Below, piece by piece: positions 8,314 to 16,544 of a stretch of 63,525 bases of DNA (its first letter is position 1; every line of letters begins with the position of its first letter). Source of the DNA: Acidobacteriaceae bacterium (GTDB taxonomy: Bacteria; Acidobacteriota; Terriglobia; Terriglobales; Acidobacteriaceae); contig DAHUXR010000010.1 in NCBI GenBank assembly GCA_027307045.1, forward strand, positions 1 through 63,525. The letters are read 5' to 3'. The position numbers were made by a program, and so were the translations under genes. A model generated the notes under the pieces. That model ran no database searches. It saw nothing but the letters and a program-made list of their open reading frames with translations, and was not told where the DNA came from.

Positions 8314-9294
8314 TTATTTGCGCGCGATTTTTCCGGCTACCAGACAGGTGGTTCCACGGCCATCGTCGGCGGCGCGCAGGTTGTTTGTATTATCGGAGCA
8401 ATAGGCCTTGCCGTGGCCTGCCACCGGCTCAGCGATAACGCGAAACATTCTTGCCGGAGCATGCTCACATCCGGTGAGGGTAAATCTATAACCGTTATAA
8501 AGGCCGTCGGCAAAATCGGCGTCCATGAATTTGTACATGCCTTCTTCATCCATCCCCTTGCCGATATTCACCAGGTTGGAAAGCTTGCATGTATAGCCAA
8601 ATCCGGGATGCATCTGGGCATATAGGTTTTCCGCCATGCCAATCATCCGCACCGCGCGCAAAGGATTCATCTTTGGACGTTCGTCAATCACCACGGCTGA
8701 AGAGGCAGGTGTCTCTTCGCCTGCGGCTGCGGCTGCGGCAAGTGTAGGCGCCCACCAGGATTTTTCCAGAATTCGCGGATCGCCAACTGGCAGCGAAGCA
8801 TTCAGGTTGACTGCTGTCAGCCTCCAGACGCCGGCCTGCCGCCTGAGTTTGGCAAGTATTTTGAGCCCCACGGGAATCTCACGCTCCACGCCATTGCGCA
8901 CCAGGTGGAGTGAAAGCGCCATGCTATCTTCGTCTCCACGCTGTTCGTCGCTATCCATCTCCACTTCATAGCGCTCATGCTGGTCGGGATTGTTGAAGGC
9001 AAAAAGAATAGGACCTATATCGAAAGACTGAAACCCATTTGCTCCCGCGGATTTTGCGCCCGTCAAAGCTAAAAGTGGGTTGGGCGCGTTATCGGTCGAT
9101 CCCTTCATCAGGTTCTGAAGCTTGCTCTGCATTTCCAGCGTCAGATGCTTTTTGAATGGCGCTTCGCCCCCGGAAAACATCTCAATCAGGGCCTGGCGCG
9201 GCGACTGGTCATGCATCACAGAACGTTGGGCCGAAGCGATGCCCGCGAACACAAACGCAGAGCAGATCGCCAGCCGGAATCTGGGATGGAACAT
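8314..9294 (-). CDS. exported protein with pseudopilin-like C-terminal domain
   Basis: Start chosen at 9294, where GGAGAGAG lies 5-6 bases upstream and translation gives the signal peptide MFHPRFRLAICSAFVFAG. The 326-residue protein has an N-terminal region of unknown type (about 24-200) and an Ala-rich linker. The C-terminal region (about 215-326) resembles the globular part of acidobacterial type IV pilin-like proteins: a helix RMIGMAENLYAQMHPGFGY, a Cys pair near the middle (YTCKL and TGCEH), and a closing AYCSDNTNNLRAAD segment like the CSDESG of pilins. The prepilin N-terminal helix is absent, so it is not itself a pilin. Function unknown. Confidence 0.6.
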   Translation of the reverse strand: MFHPRFRLAICSAFVFAGIASAQRSVMHDQSPRQALIEMFSGGEAPFKKHLTLEMQSKLQNLMKGSTDNAPNPLLALTGAKSAGANGFQSFDIGPILFAFNNPDQHERYEVEMDSDEQRGDEDSMALSLHLVRNGVEREIPVGLKILAKLRRQAGVWRLTAVNLNASLPVGDPRILEKSWWAPTLAAAAAAGEETPASSAVVIDERPKMNPLRAVRMIGMAENLYAQMHPGFGYTCKLSNLVNIGKGMDEEGMYKFMDADFADGLYNGYRFTLTGCEHAPARMFRVIAEPVAGHGKAYCSDNTNNLRAADDGRGTTCLVAGKIARK

Positions 9295-9501
9295 TAAATC
9301 TCTCTCCATGGACCTAATTGACGCAAGCTTAGAGCATTGTCCCTTCCACAGACAACGTGAAAACAGCCTTACGCAGGTAACTTTGGGGCAACGCTTATAT
9401 GTGCTTCCGGCTGGTAAGGAACCAGGTAACCCCTGGCCCTTATGGCGTTTTTGCCTGCGTGCTGTTGGCGCATTGAGCTAAATGAGAGCGCGCGGGGGCC
9501 C

Positions 9502-9720
9502 TTACTTGGTGACGGCCCGATCCTTGGATAACGCGGTAACCGGCTTGGGTTCAGAGATAGTCATGCGTGTGCCACAAACCGAGCAGTAAACCCAACCGGC
9601 GTGCTCCACCACGGAGGGAACCGTCCTGAACTTGCGCATGCACTTGGGGCACTGCACGTCAACGATATGAACCAACTGGAGACCCTGACTTATAGATTTG
9701 AGATGTTGATAGCCTACCAA
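9502..9720 (-). CDS. small zinc-ribbon protein
   Basis: A 72-residue protein with two CxxC knuckles (C24-P-K-C27 and C46-S-V-C49) spaced like a zinc ribbon of the MJ0042/FmdB-like type. There is no signal peptide or membrane segment. The first possible start is TTG with AGGCAGG about 11 bases upstream; the N-terminus is therefore uncertain. It precedes nothing in an operon: a 190-base gap separates it from the next minus-strand gene. Such proteins often bind DNA or RNA or act as structural adaptors; no specific role can be given. Confidence 0.5.
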   Translation of the reverse strand: MVGYQHLKSISQGLQLVHIVDVQCPKCMRKFRTVPSVVEHAGWVYCSVCGTRMTISEPKPVTALSKDRAVTK

Positions 9721-9795
9721 TGTAATGACCTGCCTGACAATATTACGACCGTTTAATTTTCAAAACTTTACTGATTGCTTTAGCCGGTACTGGGC

Positions 9796-11067
9796 TTATC
9801 GAGTAACGCCATTGCTGGCAACCACTCGAGCGACAGCCAGCATGGCTATGGCCTGGGCGGAACTGTCACGCAGCTTTTGCGCCCGAGACAACGCATTCAA
9901 TGAATCCACCTGCGCTGCCGCCTCGCTGATCTCCTGCACCACGGCCGCTGCATTCTGCTCTGGAGTACGCGCATCCCAGACTTCATCGGCGGCGCTGAAT
10001 GCCATGTCAAAGTACTTGCTTGCCTGCTGCTTGTTGCCGCCTGTGCCCGTTGCGAACCCATCGGCCGCGGCTTCACGTGCTCGCTGACCAGCGGGAAGAT
10101 TGCGAAGGCGTTCGGTCTGGTCCGTCCCTCTGCTATCCATGGCGGAGAGAATGGAAACGCTCTCCGGCTCCGGCCGCTCGATCTCTCGCTGCTGGCCGGC
10201 ATTCTGCACCGTGGTATTGGCAACAACGTCAGATTCCAGCGCTTTCTGGTAGCCTTCCGCGCCCAGAGCTTTCTGCATCGCCTGTGTGGTGATCGTGATT
10301 GAAAGCGTACGCACAGGCGAGTCGTCATTCTTTCCCAGCCAGGTTAGAAGCTGCAAGCCGCTCCTGGCGGCAATGTCTTTATTCACAGAGCCGGACATCT
10401 GCATATACATTGCGGCAAGGTTTTCCGCTTCTGCGGCATTTTCTTTTGGGTCCGGCAGCGCATCAAACATTTTTGCAAAATGCTGCTGTGACCACGCTGA
10501 GGTTTCGCCTTGCGCTGCCATCACCGCCATCAGCGCGCGCGACGCCACAATGTTCTTCTCCAGTCCCGCATCCAGCTTGCGGGAAACGGGATCTAAAGTC
10601 TGCTTTGGACAACTTGTGATCGCCCCAATCAGAGATTGTTCCGCGCGCAGCACGGCATTATTTGGCAGGTTCTCCACAAAGCTCAAGGCGGCGGCGCAAT
10701 CCACCAGGCCGCTGGACATCATGGAGACAGCGGGCGTTTGCCCAATCCGAACCAAATCAGTTTCAATGCGTGCTCCTTCATGCCAAAATCCGCGTGCCAT
10801 CTTTTTGTCGATGGGCGAAACCACGTCAGCGGCTGTGGAGAGAACGCGCAGCCTGTCCTGCGGATCGGACTCGGGCAATGCAACCGCCATCCGCACTGTA
10901 TCAATCACAAACTTCTGCTCGCGCGTAAGTTTGGCCGGAGTGGTCGGGGCCGCAGTCTGGGGTTTGGCCGATCTCTTCAGGCTTGGATTGTTCTGCTGCT
11001 GGGCCGTCCCGGTCAGAGAAAGACCAAGGACAACAACAGCAGCCAGACACTTATGTATGCTCTGCAC
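9796..11067 (-). CDS. exported helical protein of unknown function
   Basis: I do not recognise the family. The product is largely alpha-helical, Ala-rich, with a signal peptide ending TGTAQ and a Pro/Thr/Lys linker (SAKPQTAAPTTPAK) before the folded part. Helical pairs through the body look like a superhelical repeat (HEAT- or TPR-like), but no repeat consensus is clear. The start is uncertain: no ATG is present. GTG at 11067 gives a short clean signal peptide and has GGAG 12 bases upstream; GTG at 11100 is the alternative and would add 11 residues without a ribosome-binding site. It stands alone on the minus strand. Confidence 0.55.
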   Translation of the reverse strand: MQSIHKCLAAVVVLGLSLTGTAQQQNNPSLKRSAKPQTAAPTTPAKLTREQKFVIDTVRMAVALPESDPQDRLRVLSTAADVVSPIDKKMARGFWHEGARIETDLVRIGQTPAVSMMSSGLVDCAAALSFVENLPNNAVLRAEQSLIGAITSCPKQTLDPVSRKLDAGLEKNIVASRALMAVMAAQGETSAWSQQHFAKMFDALPDPKENAAEAENLAAMYMQMSGSVNKDIAARSGLQLLTWLGKNDDSPVRTLSITITTQAMQKALGAEGYQKALESDVVANTTVQNAGQQREIERPEPESVSILSAMDSRGTDQTERLRNLPAGQRAREAAADGFATGTGGNKQQASKYFDMAFSAADEVWDARTPEQNAAAVVQEISEAAAQVDSLNALSRAQKLRDSSAQAIAMLAVARVVASNGVTR

Positions 11068-11276
11068 TGCTCTTAAACTCCAGATTATCTTGATGCTCAC
11101 GGATCGTGAGGAACTGTTCTGAGGTTAACCAAGCATCTACTCTGCTTCAATCCCCTTGGCAGAATTAGCGCAACATTCCCGGACTCAGGAATTAGATGAG
11201 GACTAAGTATTTTTCTTAATCCAAAAGGCTATCGGTCACAGAGGAAAAAGTGGAAAATCTCTGTGTGCAACTGAGG

Positions 11277-12251
11277 CTATTTCACCACAGCCGATTCGGC
11301 GTTCCGGAGTTCAGCCACAATTTCCGCCGCTGCAGTGCGCGCCAGGTCGCCTTTGTCTGGTGGGAAGGAGATGGCGCCCACCCGGGCATGCCCGCCGCCT
11401 CCATAGCGCTCACAAACCTTAGCCAGATTGACCATGTTCTGCCGGTTAGTCCACGGATTTGATCCGACAGAGACTTTCACGCGAAAGCTGCTGCTGCTCA
11501 GCCCCACGCTGTAGACCGAATCCCGGTGCAGATAATAAGGAATGAATTTGTTGTAGCCTTCCAGATCCTGATCACTGATGTCGAAGTAAATGGTTCCCTG
11601 TTTGCATTCTGAACGCTGGCGCAATATTTCAATCGAACGCCGATGACGCGCCATCAGCGGCGGAACGACCGTGGCAACAAAGGGCTCTTTCAAGACGTCC
11701 GCCAGCGGCTCACTGACCAGGTAAGGGATCAAGCGCGGAAGAAAATCAGGATCGTTCGTGGACTCAATGGCCATGGTGAGCTTCATGGCGGGCTCGGCCA
11801 TCTCCACCGCTTCTTCAGGACTGTGAAATTGTGCGCCATCAATAATATCGGCCCAGCGAATCAGCTCTTCCACCGGCCGCGGATCAAAACCAAATTTCTG
11901 CTCCGCCACGTGCGCCAGAAATTTGGTGCATGATTTGTATTCAGGATCGAAAAATTTCCGGCTCTTATCGCTCAAACGATAGTGCTCTTCGTCTTCCGGC
12001 GAGAGAAACGCGCTCTGATGATGGTCAAACCACCAGGTAATTTTTGGGGAAGCGGAATACTTGAAGTCGACGATGGCATTCTCATCGCCATCGAAATCTG
12101 CTTCATTGAAGAGCGCGCCCGCGCGATGCACCAGTCCGGTGAACTGAAAGTCCACGTCAGGCCGTATGCGTTCGCGGTAGAAGCGCGAAAACAGCGCGGC
12201 CGAAGCCGTCCCGTCAAAACATTTGCCGTGAAAAAAGACCCTGACTTTCAA
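11277..12251 (-). CDS. DHH-family phosphoesterase
   Basis: A 324-residue cytosolic protein. The N-terminal DHH domain shows the metal-binding motifs: HGKCFDG (D13), a VDF motif near D62, and the name-giving D76-H77-H78 in WWFDHHQS. A fourth acidic motif is WADIIDGA. The C-terminal DHHA1 domain has its glycine-rich substrate loop YGGGGHARVGA (about 287-297). Related proteins cleave nanoRNA, cyclic dinucleotides or polyphosphate with Mn2+; the exact substrate cannot be told from sequence. Starts at TTG with GAAAGG 5 bases upstream. No linked partner gene. Confidence 0.8.
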   Translation of the reverse strand: MKVRVFFHGKCFDGTASAALFSRFYRERIRPDVDFQFTGLVHRAGALFNEADFDGDENAIVDFKYSASPKITWWFDHHQSAFLSPEDEEHYRLSDKSRKFFDPEYKSCTKFLAHVAEQKFGFDPRPVEELIRWADIIDGAQFHSPEEAVEMAEPAMKLTMAIESTNDPDFLPRLIPYLVSEPLADVLKEPFVATVVPPLMARHRRSIEILRQRSECKQGTIYFDISDQDLEGYNKFIPYYLHRDSVYSVGLSSSSFRVKVSVGSNPWTNRQNMVNLAKVCERYGGGGHARVGAISFPPDKGDLARTAAAEIVAELRNAESAVVK

Positions 12252-12402
12252 TAGACCTTTCTCTACTCTTCAAAAAATAGGCGCTAAGTAAAGCTACTAG
12301 AAATGACATTCCCGCTCGGTAATGTCAAGCAGGTACACGCCGTTGTGGTGCTGAATTATGCTCTATGGTGCGGACGGTCGGCCTTGATAGCCCGTCAATC
12401 GT

Positions 12403-12795
12403 TCATTTGTAAATGGAAAGCTGCTCGGCCGGTTTTTGCAATTTGATGGTGAATTCCAGGTTTGGCTGATCGATGCTGAAATCGTCTCCGTACGTCCTGA
12501 ATCCCGGCGCGATCACCTGAATGCGGACTTTGCCGTAAGGAATGCCTGACGCTTCCGCCTTGCCGTCTTCATGGGTCTTAAGTTCCAGACCTTCCTGCTT
12601 CGGTTTGCCATGTTCATCGATCAAGTGAATCACCACTTCCGCGTTTTTCACCGGCTTGCCGCTGGAGTTCCTGATCACGATCATGTTCACAGAAGCGGTT
12701 TTTAGCTCCGGCTCAGGCGGTTTTTTCTTGGCAACCACGACCACTGAAAAAAATATGGAAAGCAGGCAGACAACGGTAAGACGCTGGATATTCAT
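12403..12795 (-). CDS. exported CnaB / carboxypeptidase-regulatory-like protein
   Basis: A 130-residue protein with a signal peptide (1-22) followed by a short KKKPPEPE linker and one CnaB/transthyretin-like beta module: VIRNSSGKPVKNAEVVIHL, a polar turn with HEDGKAEASGIPYGKVRIQVIAPGF-type spacing, and a final strand EFTIKLQKP. Such single modules are common in acidobacterial envelopes and act as structural or carbohydrate-associated domains. No operon partner is certain; the EamA gene lies upstream on the same strand with a 36-base gap and may be cotranscribed. Confidence 0.65.
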   Translation of the reverse strand: MNIQRLTVVCLLSIFFSVVVVAKKKPPEPELKTASVNMIVIRNSSGKPVKNAEVVIHLIDEHGKPKQEGLELKTHEDGKAEASGIPYGKVRIQVIAPGFRTYGDDFSIDQPNLEFTIKLQKPAEQLSIYK

Positions 12796-12831
12796 GGCTG
12801 CTGCTATTTTACAGCCAGAGCGGCTTATACC

Positions 12832-13806
12832 CTAGCCCGCCGGTGCAGGACTAATCTCCATTCGCCGCCTCAATTGGACCATGACGGTAGCACCCAGCAC
12901 GGCCACGATTCCCACGATCTGCAAGGCCTGCAGCGTTTCACCGACGAAAAGCACGGCAAAAACAATGGCGAACACCGGCTCCAGGCAGCTGGTGATGACG
13001 GCCCGCGTGGGATCAAGGTATTTCAACCCGCTGAGATAAAGCATGTAAGGCAGCACCATGGAGAGACACGCAAAGACGAACAGAAATACCCATTGCCGTC
13101 CGCTGAAATTCTGCGCCATCAGCTTCCACGGAGGATCAATCACGGTCCACAAGACCGCCGAGCCCAGCAGCAGATAAAACATGACCGTGAACTGGTGATT
13201 TCTCGTGACCAGCCCTTGTGCGGCGACGTTATAAAAAGCGTAACCAAACGACGCCAGCAGAGCTGATGCCACGGCGATCACGCTGAATTTGACACCTGTC
13301 TGGAAGACTCCAATGGCCAGCGCGGTCCCGATCATGGCCACCAACGTTGCGGCGGTACGCTGAACTGTCGCCCGTTCCCTGCCGCGCGCGACCATATAGA
13401 TCAATACCCATAACGGTGCGGTGTATTGGACGGTAATCGCCAGTGAAACAGTCGATTTCTGAACGGCAAAGTAATAGAAAAAATTGGAACAGGCGACGCC
13501 GAGCGTCCCCACCAGCGCGCACAGGATGAGGTCGCGCCGGGAGATGGAAAAGATGCGACGGCCAAAGCCTAGCAGGAGAATCGGACCAAAAACCAGTACC
13601 GTAAAAGTGGTCCGGGTCTGCGTGAGCACCACGGGCGAGATCAAGGAATGGCCGGCAAAAAGGCTGCCGTTAAAAATTGCCTTTCCGACCACCGCGGCAG
13701 CGCCCCAGCAGAAAGTCGCCGTGGCCACAAAGAAATAGCCCCGCCATGGATGTTGACGCTCCGGCGCGGGGCTTATTGATTTTTTGGCAGTGGACTCACT
13801 CGGCAA
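12832..13806 (-). CDS. EamA/DMT-family transporter
   Basis: A ten-helix drug/metabolite transporter-type membrane protein with two EamA repeats. The first repeat begins FVATATFCWGAAAVVGKAIF and the second near ALLASFGYAFYNVAAQGLV; the closing helices carry the typical LEPVFAIVFAVLFVGE motif. Substrate unknown; family members export metabolites or amino acids. There is no ATG: the TTG at 13806 overlaps the end of the glutaredoxin-like gene by 11 bases and leaves a short hydrophilic N-terminus, so translational coupling is likely, but a start slightly further down cannot be excluded. It is the last gene after osmC and the glutaredoxin-like gene. Confidence 0.75.
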   Translation of the reverse strand: MPSESTAKKSISPAPERQHPWRGYFFVATATFCWGAAAVVGKAIFNGSLFAGHSLISPVVLTQTRTTFTVLVFGPILLLGFGRRIFSISRRDLILCALVGTLGVACSNFFYYFAVQKSTVSLAITVQYTAPLWVLIYMVARGRERATVQRTAATLVAMIGTALAIGVFQTGVKFSVIAVASALLASFGYAFYNVAAQGLVTRNHQFTVMFYLLLGSAVLWTVIDPPWKLMAQNFSGRQWVFLFVFACLSMVLPYMLYLSGLKYLDPTRAVITSCLEPVFAIVFAVLFVGETLQALQIVGIVAVLGATVMVQLRRRMEISPAPAG

Positions 13807-14035
13807 GCATCGCGTCCAGGCGCTCAGGATCAAAGCCGACCATGACTTGTTCTCCCACGACGATGGTTGGAGTGGAACGGCTCTTGTAAGTACGCACCAG
13901 CTCAAAGACCGCCTGCTGGTCAGAACTAACGTCTTTCACTTGAAACTCAATACCTTTCTCCGAAAGGTAGGACTCAGCCCATGAGCAGGGCGGTCAACCG
14001 GGCTGGCTGTAAACCACAACTTTCTTTTGCGACAT
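13796..14035 (-). CDS. candidate selenocysteine glutaredoxin-like protein (in-frame TGA)
   Basis: Reading from ATG at 14035 gives a small glutaredoxin/NrdH-like protein of 79 residues if the TGA at codon 14 (13994-13996) is read through. Sequence around it is VVVYSQPG-TGA-PPC, so the TGA takes the exact place of the first Cys of the family's CPPC redox motif (U-P-P-C). Downstream the frame is fully open and conserved: YLSEKGIEF, the cis-Pro loop STPTIVVG, and a closing GFDPERLDAML. No other stop or frameshift occurs. A hairpin 24 bases after the TGA fits a bacterial SECIS. Purine-rich GGGGGAAAG lies upstream. The gene sits 59 bases after osmC and overlaps the EamA gene. Seen: TGA at the redox position, intact frame, hairpin. 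Inferred: selenocysteine insertion. Alternative: a nonsense-mutated pseudogene. ORF callers will miss or truncate it. Confidence 0.75.
13951..13969 (-). promoter_or_regulatory. candidate bacterial SECIS hairpin
   Basis: In the mRNA of the glutaredoxin-like gene, a perfect 7-bp stem (UACCUUU / AAAGGUA) closes a 5-base loop CGGAG. The stem begins 24 bases after the in-frame UGA, so the loop begins 31 bases after it, and the second loop base is G. As I recall the published bacterial SECIS search rules, the loop should lie roughly 16-37 bases after UGA and have a G in its first two positions, so this fits. The sequence is also coding, as required for bacterial SECIS elements. Confidence 0.6.
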
Positions 14036-14094
14036 GAAAGGAACTTTCCCCCTTTTGTGTGGATTAGATTCTTTCTGCTACCTCAATGTTTCTT

Positions 14095-14529
14095 TTATTT
14101 CGTTGCCGGAGCAAGCTTTTCCGCGCCGGAAAGATGCACTTCAGTAACAATCTTTGCCGTACATTTCAGCATCGCAGAGACGCCGCAATACTTTTCTTCA
14201 GACAACCTCACCGCGTCTTCCACCGCCTTGCGTGAAACCTCTCCGGAAACTGTATAAATTAGTTTGATCGAAGTATAGACCGTGGGCGCCTCAGTCGCAC
14301 GAACCGCTTCCGCCTTCACATGCACACCAATGAATGGCTCACGCTTCTTGCGCAGGATGCTCACGACATCCGTCGCGGTGCAAGCGCACAGACCCATCAG
14401 GACCATTTCCATGGGACCCGCGGCAGTATTCCGCTGGCGATCAGAATCAATCACAATGGCATGGCCGCTGCTGGCGTTGGCGACAAAGCGCTCGCCGTCT
14501 GTCCACGTAACCTGCGCTTCAACATTCAT
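14095..14529 (-). CDS. OsmC-family peroxiredoxin-like protein (YhfA-like)
   Basis: A 144-residue OsmC-fold protein. The start at 14529 is set by GGAGG 9 bases upstream and by the typical opening MNVEAQVTWTDGERFVA. Two conserved redox cysteines are present: C50 in CACTATDVVSILRKKR and C115 in EEKYCGVSAMLK; C48 and C123 are additional. OsmC/Ohr proteins reduce organic hydroperoxides with these thiols and need a dithiol reductant; the YhfA branch is less well characterised. The glutaredoxin-like gene follows in the same orientation, a plausible electron donor. A decayed second copy of the 5' half of this gene lies at 16258-16484. Confidence 0.85.
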   Translation of the reverse strand: MNVEAQVTWTDGERFVANASSGHAIVIDSDRQRNTAAGPMEMVLMGLCACTATDVVSILRKKREPFIGVHVKAEAVRATEAPTVYTSIKLIYTVSGEVSRKAVEDAVRLSEEKYCGVSAMLKCTAKIVTEVHLSGAEKLAPATK

Positions 14530-14628
14530 GGCCCTGATCCTCCCGCTCGCCGCAAAAACTCTATCATACGGCAGCGTGCCATCATGCGTGCCATTCAAAG
14601 CCAGGTAACGAGCAATTCCGACTGCTCC
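14401..14628. repeat. direct repeat copy A: 5' half and upstream region of osmC
   Basis: This 228-base stretch covers the first part of osmC and about 100 bases upstream of it. It is repeated in the same orientation at 16268-16484. The outer 47 bases (14578-14627 against 16436-16483, containing GCGTGCCATTCAAAGCC and AACGAGCAATTCCGACTGCTC) are nearly identical; the coding part has diverged to roughly three-quarters identity by eye. The phosphoesterase gene lies between the copies. In 14629-14827 I see no further feature. Confidence 0.8.
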
Positions 14629-14827
14629 TCTTTCCCTGACCAATTCTCTTCAGAGGTCCCTACGACGCCGCGGCGCTCGGGTCGGGGGATTTCGCCTGTC
14701 GCTGCCCGGCCAATTCCAAGCTTCTGCCCAGAGTCTCTCCTCACCTAACGGCCTATCCTCAAGGGGGCCAACATCCGCTCTGGCCGGAAGCATCTCACCT
14801 GAAAAGTGGTTGAGAAAGCGGGGCTAT

Positions 14828-16240
14828 ATGACTTCCAGGTTCAGGTCTTTTCTCTTAGTCGCAGCATCTGCAGCGCTGATCGCAGGCTGCGGCGGCGTGT
14901 CCAACAACAAAGGACAGAATCCAGGGACGGTGGGGCCGCAACCCGCGGGAATCACGGCCGTGAATCACGTGGTCATCCTGCTACAGGAAAACCGCTCGTT
15001 CGATCATTATTTCGGGCAGATGACGGCGTATCGCCAGGCAAATGGAATTCCCATCAACGGCTCGCCGGCAACCATCGATGATGAAAGCGCAGGAGCGTTT
15101 TCCAATGTTTCTCCAGCTACCGGAGCCAGCATTGCGCCTTATCACACCGGCTCAGTCTGCACTGAAGACCTCACACCGGATTGGGAGCCGTCGCACATCA
15201 ATTTCAACCGGCAGAATCCAGCAGCAGCTTCAGCCAGCTCGCCCATGGATGGCTTTGTCGCGATAGCTTTCAACATCAGTAAGGTTGCAGCCGGGCTGGG
15301 GATTCATATGGCGGACCAGGACGGGCATCGCGTGATGGGCTTCTTCGATGCCAATGACCTGAATTATTACTACTTCATGGCATCACAGTTTGCCATTGAT
15401 GACCACTTCTTCGCGCCCGTTCCCAGCGACACTCCGGCAAACCGGCATTTTTTGATGGCCGGAACTTCACAGGGATTCGTGCACAACGGGCCTGGCCCGG
15501 GAGGTCTCACGGCGAAGACAATTTTTCAGGAGCTGGATTCGGCTGGCGTTAGCTGGAGAATCTATTCTGCCGATACATCGATGGTTACGTTTCTCCAGGA
15601 TTTCGCGTATTTCAATCAACCCGGCGTAGCAGGGCATGTAGTCGGCATGGGACAGTACTTCGCCGATGCTTCCGCGGGAAAGCTGCCGGGCGTTTCGTTT
15701 ATTGAGCCGGGGCTACACGATGGTCTTTCCGAGCACCCGAGCAATTTCCATTCGGACAACCCGTCGCTGGGCGAGCCTCAGATCAATGTTCAGGTAGGCG
15801 CGCAATTTGCGTCGAAGGTGATCAACGCCGTGATGCAGGGGCCGTCATGGACCGACACCGTTATCTTCTTCGCCCATGATGAGGGTGGAGGAACATTCGA
15901 CCACGTGCCGCCTATGTCGGTACCGAGCCCCGACGGCATCAAGCCCGTGGACCTGCTGTCAATCGATGCGCCCGGCGACTTCACCATTACCGCCAGCCGC
16001 GTGCCAAATATCGTGATCTCCCCGTTTACGAAAAAGAATTTCGTTTCGCACACACCGATGGATCAGACAGCTTATCTGCGATTCATTGAGGCGCGTTGGA
16101 GCCTGCCCACACTCACGGCGCGTGATGCGTCTATGCCGGACATGACGGAGTTTTTCGATTTCACTGGCAAGCCCTGGGCGACACCGCCCACGCCTCCGGC
16201 GCAGAACATGAATGGAGCGTGTGACTTCACGAAACAGTAG
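14828..16240 (+). CDS. phospholipase C / acid phosphatase family phosphoesterase, lipoprotein
   Basis: About 470 residues. The N-terminus is a lipoprotein signal (LIAGC lipobox), so it is probably membrane-anchored outside the cytoplasm. The fold is the alkaline-phosphatase superfamily branch of bacterial phospholipase C and AcpA: the hallmark ENRSFDHYFG motif near the mature N-terminus, a DDHFF-containing block, PSDTPANRHFLMAGTS, and the metal-binding HDEGGGTFDHVPP motif late in the protein. It should hydrolyse phosphate mono- or diesters. Start: ATG at 14828; an in-frame TTG at 14810 would add six residues. It is bracketed by the two osmC-derived direct repeats. Confidence 0.85.
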   Translation: MTSRFRSFLLVAASAALIAGCGGVSNNKGQNPGTVGPQPAGITAVNHVVILLQENRSFDHYFGQMTAYRQANGIPINGSPATIDDESAGAFSNVSPATGASIAPYHTGSVCTEDLTPDWEPSHINFNRQNPAAASASSPMDGFVAIAFNISKVAAGLGIHMADQDGHRVMGFFDANDLNYYYFMASQFAIDDHFFAPVPSDTPANRHFLMAGTSQGFVHNGPGPGGLTAKTIFQELDSAGVSWRIYSADTSMVTFLQDFAYFNQPGVAGHVVGMGQYFADASAGKLPGVSFIEPGLHDGLSEHPSNFHSDNPSLGEPQINVQVGAQFASKVINAVMQGPSWTDTVIFFAHDEGGGTFDHVPPMSVPSPDGIKPVDLLSIDAPGDFTITASRVPNIVISPFTKKNFVSHTPMDQTAYLRFIEARWSLPTLTARDASMPDMTEFFDFTGKPWATPPTPPAQNMNGACDFTKQ

Positions 16241-16257
16241 CTTCTGGGAAGGGCCGG

Positions 16258-16484
16258 AGCCCAACAGGACCATTTCCATGGGACCGGCGGCGATGTTCCG
16301 CTTCGCGGTCAGAATCGATCCCAATGCCATGGCCCTGATAGCATTGGCGACAAACCGCTCGCTGTCTGTCCACGTTACCTGCGCTTCCACGCCTCCCTGT
16401 TCGGCGGCGAAAGCACTTTCATATGACAGGGTTGCCATCATGCGTGCCATTCAAAGCCTGCTAACGAGCAATTCCGACTGCTCT
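16258..16484 (-). pseudogene. decayed 5' fragment of a second osmC copy (direct repeat copy B)
   Basis: On the minus strand, codons from 16390 down to about 16258 read VEAQVTWTDSERFVANA and then AAGPMEMVLLGS, clearly the N-terminal part of the OsmC protein encoded at 14095-14529. There is no equivalent start codon, and the similarity stops just before the redox Cys, 17 bases from the phosphoesterase stop. The non-coding sequence upstream of osmC is also copied (to 16484). It is a dead remnant of a duplication. Confidence 0.8.
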
Positions 16485-16544
16485 CATGCGATGGGAATCG
16501 GGGCCATTATACTGACAGGTAAACCTGATACAAGAAGATGGCTT

